Shown piece by piece: positions 17,501 to 25,292 of a stretch of DNA of 64,000 bases. Location of the stretch: positions 62,001 through 126,000 of the forward strand of contig NZ_FORP01000003.1 of assembly GCF_900114035.1 (NCBI RefSeq), written 5' to 3'. The DNA is from Amycolatopsis sacchari. Lineage in GTDB: Bacteria > Actinomycetota > Actinomycetes > Mycobacteriales > Pseudonocardiaceae. The notes beneath the pieces are model-generated. The model was not told where the DNA came from, did not search any database, and was given only the letters and a program-made list of their open reading frames with translations. Positions within the stretch are counted from its first letter, which is position 1. Every line of letters starts with the position of its first letter. Position numbers and translations under genes: made by a program.

Positions 17501-18502
17501 GCCGCCTTCCAGGGCGGCCGCGGGGAACCGGGCTTCCAGGGCGCCCGCGGCCAAGAACAGCCGCCGGGATTCCGGAACGGCCGCGGCGAGGAGCCACCTG
17601 GCTTCCGCGAAGGACATCCCGACGAGCAACCCGCGGGCTTCCAGGGCAGCCGGGGTGAGGACCCGGGACGCCCAGGGTTCCAAAGCCCTCACGCCGAAGA
17701 ACCCGCACGCTCCGCGTTCCAGGGCCCTCACGCCGAGGACCCGGCACGCCCCGGCTTCCAAAGCCCTCACGGCGAAGACCCGGGACGCCCCGGCTTCCAA
17801 ACCCCCCACACCGAAGACCCCGCACGCCCCGGCTTCCAAACCCCGCACGGCGAGGAACAGCCGCCCGGGTTCCGGAACCGCGGGGACGAACCGGACTTCC
17901 GCGAGGAACAGCCCGGCTTCCGCGGGGAGGAGCAGCCGGCCGCGGGGCGGGAGCCGCATCCGGGGTTCCGTGAAGGGCGTGCCGAGGAGGCTCCGCGCCC
18001 GTCCCCCGGGGACGCGGGGCTGGAGGAGACCGTCGTCGAGGCGCCGCCCACCATGGTGGCCGCCCCGGTGCCGCCTCCCGCGCGTCGCGAGCCGGCGCCG
18101 CAGCAGCCGCGCCGCGAGGCACGGCCTGCCGCCGCGCAGAACGGCGGGCAGTGGCCCGTCCAGCCGCTGCCCGGCGAACCCCCGCTGACCCTGTTCCGCG
18201 GCAAGGAAATGCGCGAACTGCCCGCCGGCAGTGAACTCGACCGCTTCGGCAACCCCGACGGCAACCTGACGTACGCCGCGGGCACGCCGTTCGAGGAGCG
18301 CTCGCTCGTGCCCGAGTGGGTCAGCAGGCCATACCACGTGTACCGCGTGCAGCGGCCCATCGAGGCGCTCGCCGGCGTCGCGATCCCGTGGTTCAACCAG
18401 CCCGGTGGCGGCGCGGCCTACCTGCTGCCCGCGTCGATCGAGGAACTGCTCGCCGAGGGCGACCTCATCGAACTCGACCCGGGCGAACCACCCATCGAAT
18501 GA
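14516..18502 (+). CDS. TNT-domain (NAD+ glycohydrolase toxin-like) protein with very long repeat linker
   Basis: A 1328-residue protein from the GTG at 14516. Residues 1 to about 115 (KQIGLALLRAAPRDWRRVTA, EGRGTWFNARYQLDHPSSYN) resemble a YezG/DUF600-like fold, recalled rather than tested. Residues about 143-260 and 325-395 are two further globular segments (HTDGTWIWPAAVNYYLQEYG; GWSIEQVESGWRVGWYDGEL). Residues about 400-1195 are degenerate GF(R/Q)-G-E-E-Q repeats. The last 106 residues are a TNT domain like the CpnT toxin: LDRFGNPDGN with Arg at 1243, HVYRVQRPI, then WFNQPGGGAAY with the expected catalytic Gln at about 1295. No signal peptide or WXG100 partner is visible. A cis-acting N-terminal immunity domain is an inference. 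Confidence 0.85.
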   Translation: MAQPTTQLNATEQDTLVKQIGLALLRAAPRDWRRVTAHYRAVGRYHELTGEVVSEDGSVGEWMATHDIATLFGRLRAGMYREGRGTWFNARYQLDHPSSYNLEYDRDEPHWDLQPPPQAYADELRMFPRSEENVPEWLMRRMSGLGPEQPGPRFRIARIFDGQGPDGRPVLNRPELDADELDRLYEYLSTAPVVLSERGLDLDRLASPPTPKVPVAFHTDGTWIWPAAVNYYLQEYGIAPEGELVAHIQQAGFRLGDVPEQTRQAAAAHLTRGNQPPPPPPRAPRPPVPEQEAQPATTFAPAPKLDDGPPTMVQPPVVDEKPEPALETLRSRLRELGVPESAYRLGEPAERGWSIEQVESGWRVGWYDGELKNPAVFGDAEDAAAFMLGKLLLDRRGQEVVLAPAPPPQPDDTAPVNGGPSADRARASRRGFGEAAEGGPEPREAAAGSAVSAVSAEEVPAEGPDFEAANPEATALHAPVQEGAAAGGFRTGPEATAFHAPPQEGAAEFGAAALDAAGGFRRGEPQAGPRGAEGRGHEAGSRGAEAPGLHGASAQAGLRGREPQAGAHGSEQAGLRGREPQVGPPGSEQAGLRGSEQAGFRGSEQLGLRGSEQSGLHGAESQAGSRGAEAGSHAPEAQAGSRGSEAPGVPGAQAGFRGVEAQASEPQTGLHGAEQPDLRGTEAQPGFRGAEAQPGSRGPEQQPAFRDGRGETPAAGGAHPAFRPDDARSAAEGRDPQPDFRGGDARPGFREGQAPTGFRDERGEQQAPPGFRDERGEEQPPPGFRSGRGEEPGFRENRGEEPGFREGRGEEQAPPGFRGGRGEEPGFRENRGEEQAGRPGTQGGRREEQPSSGFRGEEQPAPFRNGRNEEQPLPGREIPAFRGNRAEEPSPAGRLGQREEHAAAHAGFRGEEQAAPGFQGAREDQAAPGFQGAAEEPPHPGFRGEEQHAAFQGGRGEEHAAFQGAREEHAAFQGARGDEHPHPGFREGRGEEQPPAAFQGGRGEPGFQGARGQEQPPGFRNGRGEEPPGFREGHPDEQPAGFQGSRGEDPGRPGFQSPHAEEPARSAFQGPHAEDPARPGFQSPHGEDPGRPGFQTPHTEDPARPGFQTPHGEEQPPGFRNRGDEPDFREEQPGFRGEEQPAAGREPHPGFREGRAEEAPRPSPGDAGLEETVVEAPPTMVAAPVPPPARREPAPQQPRREARPAAAQNGGQWPVQPLPGEPPLTLFRGKEMRELPAGSELDRFGNPDGNLTYAAGTPFEERSLVPEWVSRPYHVYRVQRPIEALAGVAIPWFNQPGGGAAYLLPASIEELLAEGDLIELDPGEPPIE
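16100..17870 (+). repeat. Degenerate in-frame repeat tract of the TNT protein
   Basis: About 590 codons of short imperfect repeats: first LRGSEQAG/GAEAQAG-like units, then GFRxGRGEEP/Q units, then AFQGAREEH units. Last come 13-residue (39-bp) units of the form GFQxPHxEDPxRP near 17,670-17,860. Composition is Gly, Glu, Arg, Gln, Phe and Pro with Phe at regular intervals, so the tract should be disordered. The frame stays open throughout, arguing for selection on the full-length protein. Confidence 0.85.
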
Positions 18503-18507
18503 CCGGC

Positions 18508-18541
18508 AACGGCCGGCTCCCCACCCGGGGAGCCGGCCGTT
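18508..18541. terminator. Strong bidirectional terminator between TNT and pentapeptide-repeat genes
   Basis: AACGGCCGGCTCCCC (18508-18522) and GGGGAGCCGGCCGTT (18527-18541) form a perfect 15-bp stem with a 4-nt loop, followed by TTTT on the plus strand. It separates two convergent genes. Confidence 0.85.
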
Positions 18542-18546
18542 TTCCG

Positions 18547-19140
18547 TTACGACACCACGAGTCCGTGCGCGGCCGCGAACGTGATCGCCATGTCGACATC
18601 GATCCGCGCGCCGCTGAACTTCGCCTGGACGAACCCGTTCGCGTCGAGTTTGGCGCCCCGCAGGTCCGCGTCCGAGAAGTCGGTGCCGAGCAGCCGCGCG
18701 CCCCGCAGGTCCGCGTCACGCAGGTTCACACCGGTCAGGTTCGACTCGACGAGGTTCGCCTCGCGGAACCGCAGCCCCGACAGGTCGAGCTTGCGCAGGT
18801 CCGCGCGGCCGAGGCTGACGAGGGTGAAGTCGGTGTCCCGCGCCGAAATCGACCGCATGCGGCAGTCCACAAAGGACGACCCGAGCAGGGAGCAGCCACG
18901 CCACGAGACCGAGGCGAGCACCGTCCGGTCGAAGGTGCAGGACCGGAACGCCGACGTCTCGTGCCGCGACTCCCCGAGGTCGGCACGCGTGAAGTCGCAC
19001 TCGTCGAACGTGCAGCCCTGCGTGACGAGCCCCCGCAGGTCCGCCTCGCTGAAGTCGCAGCGCACGAACCGCCGCTTCTCCCAGCGCGCCCCCGGCAGCA
19101 CCGCGTCCCGGTAGTCCTCCCCGATTTCGGCTTCGTCCAT
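18547..19140 (-). CDS. Pentapeptide-repeat protein
   Basis: A 197-residue protein from the ATG at 19140. It consists mostly of A(D/N)LXX-type pentapeptides: FSEADLRGLVTQGCTFDECD, LSGLRFREANLVESNLTG and VNLRDADLRGARLLGTDFSD. These should form a right-handed quadrilateral beta-helix. Such proteins include gyrase-protecting DNA mimics (MfpA, Qnr) and many of unknown role. No partner is obvious. It converges on the TNT gene and is divergent from the methyltransferase. Confidence 0.9.
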   Translation of the reverse strand: MDEAEIGEDYRDAVLPGARWEKRRFVRCDFSEADLRGLVTQGCTFDECDFTRADLGESRHETSAFRSCTFDRTVLASVSWRGCSLLGSSFVDCRMRSISARDTDFTLVSLGRADLRKLDLSGLRFREANLVESNLTGVNLRDADLRGARLLGTDFSDADLRGAKLDANGFVQAKFSGARIDVDMAITFAAAHGLVVS

Positions 19141-19166
19141 GCCCGGAGCCTGCCACAATCGGGGAC

Positions 19167-19850
19167 ATGGCCCACGAGCCGATGCTGTCCCCCGAGGACG
19201 TCGACCGGATCCACCGCTGGCACGAAGAGGCCAACGAGGGCATCCGCAGCGACACGCCACGCACCTTCTCCTACCTCGGCCACACGATCGTCGTGCCGCC
19301 GGAGGTGATGCCGATCTCCGGCACGTCCGCGCTGCTCGGCGACGCGGTGCTGGAGGAGGTCCGCGAGGACGACCGCGTGCTCGACGTGGGCACCGGCAGC
19401 GGGGTCAACGCGATCCTCGCCGCGTCGAAGTCTCAGGACGTGGTGGCCGTGGACATCAACCCGCACGCGCTGGCCGCCGCCCGGGAGAACGCCGAGCGCA
19501 ACGGCGTCGGCGACCGGATCACCGTGCTGCGGAGCGACGTGTTCGAGGCCGTCGAGGGCCGGTTCGACCTCATCGTGTTCGACCCGCCGTTCCGCTGGTT
19601 CGCGCCACGCGACCTGTTCGAGGCCGCGATCACCGACGAGGACTACCGCGCGCTCAGGGCCTTCTTCGCGGGCGCCCGCGCCCACCTGACCGATCGCGGC
19701 CGCCTGCTCGTCTTCTTCGGCACCAGCGGTGATTTGCCGTTCCTGCGGCGGCTGGCCGACGAGGCGGGCTTCACCACGGAGGTCGTCGCGAGCCAGGAAC
19801 TGACCCGGGAGGGCCGGCGCGTCGAGTACTTCACGTTCCGGATGTCCTGA
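19167..19850 (+). CDS. Class I SAM methyltransferase with DPPF motif (PrmC/HemK-like)
   Basis: A 227-residue enzyme. VLDVGTGSGVNAILAA is the SAM-binding motif I, VVAVDINPHALAAARENAERNG motif II, and LIVFDPPFRW motif IV. The (D/N)PP(Y/F) signature marks methylation of planar nitrogens, either adenine N6 or glutamine of release factors. There is no obvious target-recognition domain, so a small-molecule, RNA or protein Gln target is likelier than DNA. It is divergent from the pentapeptide gene and its stop lies 2 bp from that of dnaE2. Confidence 0.88.
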   Translation: MAHEPMLSPEDVDRIHRWHEEANEGIRSDTPRTFSYLGHTIVVPPEVMPISGTSALLGDAVLEEVREDDRVLDVGTGSGVNAILAASKSQDVVAVDINPHALAAARENAERNGVGDRITVLRSDVFEAVEGRFDLIVFDPPFRWFAPRDLFEAAITDEDYRALRAFFAGARAHLTDRGRLLVFFGTSGDLPFLRRLADEAGFTTEVVASQELTREGRRVEYFTFRMS

Positions 19851-19852
19851 GC

Positions 19853-22800
19853 TCACCGGAAATCCCGCGACTTCGACGGGATCCGCATCGGCAGGTGCTG
19901 CAGGCGGTCGGCCAGGACGCTCACCACCCCGTCCGCCCGCTCCACGACCCCGCGGATCAGCAGCGCCGGGCTGCCCCGCGCGATCCGGTGGTAGCGGTGC
20001 CACAGCCCGGCCGTGCAGATGACGTTCACCATGCCCGTCTCGTCCTCGATGTTGAGGAACGTGATGCCGCCCGCCGTCGCCGGGCGCTGCCGGTGGGTGA
20101 CCGCCCCGCCGATGAGCACCCGTTTGCCGCTTTCGACGTCGGCCAGCTTCGCCGCCGGCACCACGCCCAGCGCGTCGAGCCGGTCGCGGATGAACTCCGT
20201 GGGGAAGCTGCCGGGGGACATGCCGGTGGCCCACACGTCGGCGACCGCCAGGTCCACTTCGTCCATGCCCGGCAATGCGGGCGCGTCCGTGCCGACGACG
20301 CTGCCCGGCAGCTTCTCCGGCCGTTCCTCGGCCACCGCCCCGGCCGCCCACAACGCCCGGCGCCGGTCCCCGCCGATCTCCGGGAAGCAGCCGAACGCAC
20401 CCGCCGTCGCGAGTGCCTCGACCTGCGGTCTGGTCAGCCGCACGCGCCGCGCCACGTCCGCCATGTGCTGGTACGGCCCGCCGTTTTTCCTTTCCTCGAC
20501 CAGTTTTTCGGCCAGCGCCTGCCCGATCAGCCGCACGGTCCCGAGCCCTGCGCGCACCGCGTGCCCGTCACCGTGGGGTTCGAGCGTGGCGTGCGGTTCG
20601 CTGGCGTTGACGTCCGGGCCGTGCACGGTGACCCCGTGCCGCCGCGCGTCGGCGACGAGGGACTGCGGCGAGTAGAACCCCATCGGCTGCGCCCGCAGCA
20701 GGCCCGCGCAGAACGCGTCCGGGTGGTAGTACTTGAAGTACGCGCTGGCGAACACGAGGTACGCGAAGCTCAGCGCGTGGCTCTCGGGGAACCCGAAGTT
20801 GGAGAACGCCTTCATCTTCTCGAAGATGCGTCCGGCGAGCTCCTCGCCGATGCCCTTCTTCGCCGCGCCGTCGTAGAACCGGCGGCGCAGCCGCTCCATC
20901 TTCTTCGTGGACCGCTTGGCGCCCATGGCGTGCCGCAGCTCGTCGGCCTCGGCGGCGGTGAAGTCGGCGAGGTCCAGCGCGATCTGCATCAGCTGTTCCT
21001 GGAACAGCGGCACGCCCTTGGTCTTGCCGAGCGCGTTCTTCAGCAGCGGGTGGTCGTACCACTCCTCCCGTTCCCGTCCCTCCTTCCGGCGCCGGATGTA
21101 GGGGTGCACCGAGCCGCCCTGGATGGGGCCGGGGCGGATGAGGGCCACCTCGATCGCCAGGTCGTAGAACTCCGTGGGCTTGAGCCGCGGCAGCGTCGCC
21201 ATCTGCGCCCGGCTCTCCACCTGGAACACCCCGACGGCGTCGGCCCGCTGCAGCATCTCGTAGATGTTGGCGTCCTCCAGGTCGAGCTTGCCGAGTTCGA
21301 CCTCGATGCCCTTGTGGTCGCGCACCAGCTCGATCATGTACCGCAGCGCGGAGAGCATGCCCAGCCCGAGCAGGTCGAACTTGACCAGCCCCGCGGACGC
21401 GCAGTCGTCCTTCTCCCACTGCAGCACGCTGCGGTTCTCCATGCGGGCCCACTCGATCGGGCACACCTCGCTCACCGGGCGGTCGCAGATCACCATGCCG
21501 CCGGAGTGGATGCCGAGGTGGCGCGGGAAGTCCTCCAGCGCGCCCGCCAGTTCCAGCACCGGCGCGGGGATGTCGTGGTCGTGGTCGTCCTTGGTGGTCC
21601 GCAGCGGGCCCCAGCGGTCGATCTGCTTGCTCCACGCGTCCTGCTGCCCCGGCGAGTAGCCGAGCGCGCGTGCCGCGTCGCGCACGGCGGACTTGGCGCG
21701 GTAGGTGATCACGTTCGCCACCTGTGCCGCCCGCAGCCGCCCGTGCTTGGCGTAGACGTACTGGATGACCTCCTCACGCCGGTCGGACTCGATGTCGAGG
21801 TCGATGTCGGGGTAGCCGTCGCGGTCGGGGGCGAGGAACCGTTCGAACAGCAGGTGCCACTTCACCGAGTCGACCTTCGTGATGCCCAGCGCGTAGCAGA
21901 CCGCGGAGTTCGCGGCAGAACCCCGGCCCTGGCACAGGATTCCCTCCTCGCGGCAGAACTTCGCGATGTCCCAGACGATGAGGAAGTAGCCGGGGAACCC
22001 CAGCCGCTCGATGATCTCCAGCTCGTGGTCGATCTGCGCGTACGCGTCCGGGCGTTCCTTTCGGGTGCCGTACTCCTTCCGCGCGCCCTCGAACACCTTC
22101 TCCCGCAGGAACTTCGCCTCGGTGTACCCCTCGGGGATGTCGAACGGCGGCAGTTTCGGCGCCATCAGCTTCAGGTCGAACGCGCATTCCAGGCCCAGCA
22201 ACGCGGCGCGTTGCACCGCGCCGGGGTAGCGGGCGAAGCGTTCCGCCATCTCGGCGCCGGAGTGCAGGAAGGCCGTGCCGGCGGCGGGCAGCCAGCCCTC
22301 CAGCTCGTCGATGCTGCGGCGGGCCCGGATGGCCGCCATGGCCCCGGCGAGCCGGTCCCGGCCCGGGGTGGCGTAGTGCACCGCGTTGGTCGCCACCGTC
22401 AGCACCCCCAGCCGCTCGGCGACCGCGGCGAGGACGTCGTTGTGCGTGCTGTCCCCGGGGTGGCCGTGGTCGAGCAGTTCGACGAACACCTGCTCCCTGC
22501 CGAACAGGTCCATCAGGCGGCGGATCTCCCTCGCCGCACCGGCGGGCCCCTCCCGGTGCAGCGCGCGGCGCACGGGACCCTTGCGGCAGCCGGTGAGCAC
22601 CACGACCTTGCCGTGCACCTCGGAAGCCACGGCCTCCAGGTCGTACACCGGGCGGCCCTTCTCGGCGCGTTCCGCCTTGGGCAGTTCGACGTCGTGGCCG
22701 TGCAGCTGACCCGCGGTGATCGCCCGGCACAGCGCCGCGTACCCGTCGGTCTGCTTGGCCAGCAGGAGGAGGTGCTCGCCCTCGGGGTCGGGAATCCCGT

Positions 22801-23203
22801 TCTGCGGGCCGGAAAGCCCGAAGCTCAGCTCGGTGCCGAACACCGTGCGCACGCCCAGTTCCCTCGCCGCGTCGGCGAAGCGGACCACGCCGTACATGCC
22901 GTCGTGGTCGGTGAGCGCGATCGCGTCCAGCTCCAGCCGCGCGGCCTGTTCCACCAGCTCCTCGGGGTCGCTCGCGCCGTCGAGGAAGCTGAAGTTGGAG
23001 TGGCAGTGCAGCTCGGCGTAGGGCACGCGCTTCCGGCCGCCGGACAGGTCGTCCGCCCGGCGGGCCGGGAAGTCGGCCGGTTTCAGGTAGCCCTCGCGTT
23101 TTCGGCTCCACGCGGGGGAATCGCCGCCGTCGAGTGGGACCGGGTCGCCGTTCAGCGTCCGTTCCAGGTTCCGCCACGGGACGACGGGGTTGTTCCAGCC
23201 CAT
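19853..23203 (-). CDS. dnaE2: Error-prone DNA polymerase III alpha subunit DnaE2
   Basis: A 1116-residue C-family polymerase that performs SOS translesion synthesis with ImuA' and ImuB. An N-terminal PHP domain starts AELHCHSNFSFLDGASDPEE. The palm has PDIDLDIESDRREEVIQYVY with the catalytic Asp residues. Finger and HhH/OB regions follow, and the protein ends MRIPSKSRDFR, the usual DnaE2 tail. Length and lack of the DnaE1 C-terminal clamp region fit DnaE2. It is the distal gene of the LexA-controlled operon, 6 bp after a 40-codon ORF. Confidence 0.96.
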   Translation of the reverse strand: MGWNNPVVPWRNLERTLNGDPVPLDGGDSPAWSRKREGYLKPADFPARRADDLSGGRKRVPYAELHCHSNFSFLDGASDPEELVEQAARLELDAIALTDHDGMYGVVRFADAARELGVRTVFGTELSFGLSGPQNGIPDPEGEHLLLLAKQTDGYAALCRAITAGQLHGHDVELPKAERAEKGRPVYDLEAVASEVHGKVVVLTGCRKGPVRRALHREGPAGAAREIRRLMDLFGREQVFVELLDHGHPGDSTHNDVLAAVAERLGVLTVATNAVHYATPGRDRLAGAMAAIRARRSIDELEGWLPAAGTAFLHSGAEMAERFARYPGAVQRAALLGLECAFDLKLMAPKLPPFDIPEGYTEAKFLREKVFEGARKEYGTRKERPDAYAQIDHELEIIERLGFPGYFLIVWDIAKFCREEGILCQGRGSAANSAVCYALGITKVDSVKWHLLFERFLAPDRDGYPDIDLDIESDRREEVIQYVYAKHGRLRAAQVANVITYRAKSAVRDAARALGYSPGQQDAWSKQIDRWGPLRTTKDDHDHDIPAPVLELAGALEDFPRHLGIHSGGMVICDRPVSEVCPIEWARMENRSVLQWEKDDCASAGLVKFDLLGLGMLSALRYMIELVRDHKGIEVELGKLDLEDANIYEMLQRADAVGVFQVESRAQMATLPRLKPTEFYDLAIEVALIRPGPIQGGSVHPYIRRRKEGREREEWYDHPLLKNALGKTKGVPLFQEQLMQIALDLADFTAAEADELRHAMGAKRSTKKMERLRRRFYDGAAKKGIGEELAGRIFEKMKAFSNFGFPESHALSFAYLVFASAYFKYYHPDAFCAGLLRAQPMGFYSPQSLVADARRHGVTVHGPDVNASEPHATLEPHGDGHAVRAGLGTVRLIGQALAEKLVEERKNGGPYQHMADVARRVRLTRPQVEALATAGAFGCFPEIGGDRRRALWAAGAVAEERPEKLPGSVVGTDAPALPGMDEVDLAVADVWATGMSPGSFPTEFIRDRLDALGVVPAAKLADVESGKRVLIGGAVTHRQRPATAGGITFLNIEDETGMVNVICTAGLWHRYHRIARGSPALLIRGVVERADGVVSVLADRLQHLPMRIPSKSRDFR

Positions 23204-23209
23204 GCTTTT

Positions 23210-23332
23210 TCAGTCCTGCGGGGTCCGGGGCAGCGGGATGAGGGGCTCGTCCTGCTCCAGCGCCTGTTCCATCCGCCGGAGTTCCGCTCGCACCAGCCAT
23301 TGCCGCACGCTGCGGAGAAACTCGTCGTCCAT
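23210..23332 (-). CDS. 40-residue protein encoded between imuB and dnaE2
   Basis: A short frame MDDEFLRSVRQWLVRAELRR, continuing for 20 more residues to end PRTPQD. Its ATG (23330-23332) overlaps the imuB TGA as ATGA, and its stop lies 6 bp before the dnaE2 ATG, so translation would be coupled on both sides. AAGGAG lies 10 nt upstream of the start. The sequence predicts one amphipathic, Arg/Glu-rich helix. I recognise no family. Position suggests an accessory peptide of the mutasome or simply a coupling device. Confidence 0.6.
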   Translation of the reverse strand: MDDEFLRSVRQWLVRAELRRMEQALEQDEPLIPLPRTPQD

Positions 23333-24912
23333 CAGTCGTACACTCCTTCAACTGTCCACTTCGGACTTTCTTCGTCGGTTCGGGTCAGCAGCAGCGCCAG
23401 TTCCGGTTCGCCCGCCAGCAGCACCTGGATGCGCGTGCACCCGCCCGTGCCACCCCACCGCGGTTCGACCCGCCACGGCCCGGCCCAGTCCAGCACCGGG
23501 CGCGGGCCGCCCCCGCCGGGCAGGACCACCTCGGCGGGTGGTGCGGTGAGCCTTCGCCGCGGGGTGAGGGCGACCTCCTCGCCCGAGGCGTCCCGCACCT
23601 TGGCGGGTGTGGGCGTGGCGAGCACCGTCGCCGGGGACGGCTCCGGCAGGCGGCCGGGCCAGGTGGCGTCCGGTGGGCTCGTGGTGGCCCGCTGGTCACC
23701 CCACGGCACCAGCCGGACCCGTTCGGCGGGGCCGCGGCCGCCGTCGAGGACCGCGGTGAACACGCTGTCCGGGCCCAGCAGCCCCTGCACCCGGACCAGT
23801 GCGCGGCCCGCTTTCTCGTCCTGCTCGCCGGACATGCCGGGCGAGCCGCCGCGCCAGAGGCCGAGCTGGAGTGACCGCCCTTCGACGGTTTCCTCCGGTT
23901 CCAGCCGCAGCCGCACGACACCGGCCGTGGGCCGGTCCCGCTCGTCGGCCCGCAGCCAGCCTTCGAACTGCCAGCGGACGCGGTCGGCGATCCCTTGTGG
24001 CGTCAGGGGTTCGGCGCAGCGCCACACCCGGCTGAGTTCCTGGCCGTGCTCGGTGGTGGCGTAGATGCCCAGCCGCGTGCAGGCCAGGCCGTGCGCGGCG
24101 AGCCCGGCGTGGAACCGTTCGGCGAGGGTGCGCGCCATGAACGCGGCGGCGTCGACGCGGTCCAGCGGTGGGTCGAACTCCTCGGGCACGGACAGCTCCG
24201 GCGGTGGGCGGCGCCGGTGGGGCGGGCGTTCGACGCGGCCGTTGGCGAGGCGGTGCGCGAGCAGGCCGGGGTGGCCGAACCGGGACACCACGTCGCGCTC
24301 GGTGAGCGCGGCGAAGGCGCCGAGGGTGCGCAATCCCAGTCGCCGCAGGAGGTCCACGAGTTCGGCGCGGTCGGCGTCCGGCTGGTCGAGTTCGTGGACG
24401 CCCAGTGGGGCGAGGAACTCCTTGGCCGCCCCGCGGTCGACGATGGCCGACCGGTGCGCGGCGAGCGTCGCGGCGAACAGCCCGTCGGCGATGCCGATCT
24501 GGCACTCCACCCCGGCGCGGGTGGACACCTGGTCGAGGAGGAGTTCGGCCAGCGCCTGCTCACCGCCGAAGTAGCCGGCGGCCCCGTCGGCGGGGACCGC
24601 GACGAGCCCCGGCCGCACCACCTCCACGCCGACGACCAGTTCCTCGACGGCCGCCGCGACGGGTTCGAACAGCCGCGCGTCACGCCCTTCGTCGGTGGCG
24701 AAGACCGTCAGTTCGGGGCAGCGGGACTGCGCTTCCCGCCGCCGCATGCCGCGGCGCACCCCGGCAGTGCGAGCGACGGCGGAGCAGGCGACGACCCGGT
24801 TGGCGGCGAACACCGCGGCGGGCAGGTGCGCGGGCACCCCCGCCGCGAGCGCCGCCGCGACCGCGGGCCAGTCGGGACACCACACGACGAGCATCCGGAC
24901 GGGGGTGGTCAT
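23332..24912 (-). CDS. imuB: ImuB, Y-family DNA polymerase-like mutasome protein
   Basis: A 526-residue protein. Residues 1 to about 230 are the polymerase-like core (MLVVWCPDWPAVAAALAAGV; IGIADGLFAATLAA). The acidic metal-binding residues of true Y-family polymerases are not evident (WCPDWPAV and YFGGEQALAE at those positions). ImuB in mycobacteria is known to be a catalytically inactive hub binding the beta-clamp; QLGLW at residues 349-353 matches the clamp-binding motif. The start at 24912 has GGAGG at a 7-nt spacing. Confidence 0.92.
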   Translation of the reverse strand: MTTPVRMLVVWCPDWPAVAAALAAGVPAHLPAAVFAANRVVACSAVARTAGVRRGMRRREAQSRCPELTVFATDEGRDARLFEPVAAAVEELVVGVEVVRPGLVAVPADGAAGYFGGEQALAELLLDQVSTRAGVECQIGIADGLFAATLAAHRSAIVDRGAAKEFLAPLGVHELDQPDADRAELVDLLRRLGLRTLGAFAALTERDVVSRFGHPGLLAHRLANGRVERPPHRRRPPPELSVPEEFDPPLDRVDAAAFMARTLAERFHAGLAAHGLACTRLGIYATTEHGQELSRVWRCAEPLTPQGIADRVRWQFEGWLRADERDRPTAGVVRLRLEPEETVEGRSLQLGLWRGGSPGMSGEQDEKAGRALVRVQGLLGPDSVFTAVLDGGRGPAERVRLVPWGDQRATTSPPDATWPGRLPEPSPATVLATPTPAKVRDASGEEVALTPRRRLTAPPAEVVLPGGGGPRPVLDWAGPWRVEPRWGGTGGCTRIQVLLAGEPELALLLTRTDEESPKWTVEGVYD

Positions 24913-25292
24913 CCGACGTCCTCCGCTGTCCACACCCGCCCGGGGATGGTGTTGGGCAGGGGCAGTTCGGCGCGCCGCGCTCTGGCCGCCGCACGGCGGT
25001 CCGCTGCCGCGCCACCCGCTCGAGGGTGGCGCCAGGCAGGGCCACTTCGGCGTGCCGCCACACCACGGCCCGCTGCGGCTCCACCCACTCGAGGGTGATG
25101 CCAGGCAGGGCCACTTCCCAGACAGGCGACGGTCATCCGACTTCCTCCGCGGCCCGCTGCACCGCGAGCAGCTCCACCCCAGGGGCGGCGCCAGGCATGG
25201 CCAGTTCGGTGTGCCGCCACACCACGGCCCGCTGCGGCTCCACCCACTCGAGGGTGATGCCAGGCAGGGCCAGTTCCCAGACAGGCGGTCAT
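24909..25292 (-). CDS. 127-codon bridging ORF produced by tandem duplication of the imuA'/imuB junction
   Basis: This frame starts at an ATG overlapping the imuA' stop (ATGA, 25289-25292) and ends at a TGA overlapping the imuB ATG (ATGA, 24909-24912). Its product is low-complexity (MTACLGTGPAWHHPRVGGAA and on) until the last 25 residues, ARRAELPLPNTIPGRVWTAE and DVG. That tail looks like a genuine ImuA' C-terminus. The ORF therefore seems to be duplicated imuA' tail read out of frame, kept open so ribosomes can pass to imuB. No independent function is claimed. Confidence 0.5.
   Translation of the reverse strand: MTACLGTGPAWHHPRVGGAAAGRGVAAHRTGHAWRRPWGGAARGAAGRGGSRMTVACLGSGPAWHHPRVGGAAAGRGVAARRSGPAWRHPRAGGAAADRRAAARARRAELPLPNTIPGRVWTAEDVG

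Noticed and set aside
15719..18337. Long minus-strand open frames (over 780 codons) opposite the TNT gene
   Set aside because: They arise from the GC-rich repeat composition; the plus frame has recognisable domains at both ends, while the minus frames have none.
18547..19140. Pentapeptide-repeat protein as the immunity factor of the TNT protein
   Set aside because: It is convergent and separated by a strong terminator, and known TNT inhibitors are not pentapeptide-repeat proteins; there is no positive evidence.
19895..24064. A 1389-codon plus-strand open frame opposite dnaE2 and imuB
   Set aside because: It has no recognisable domain and is the mirror of two well-identified genes with strong codon bias.
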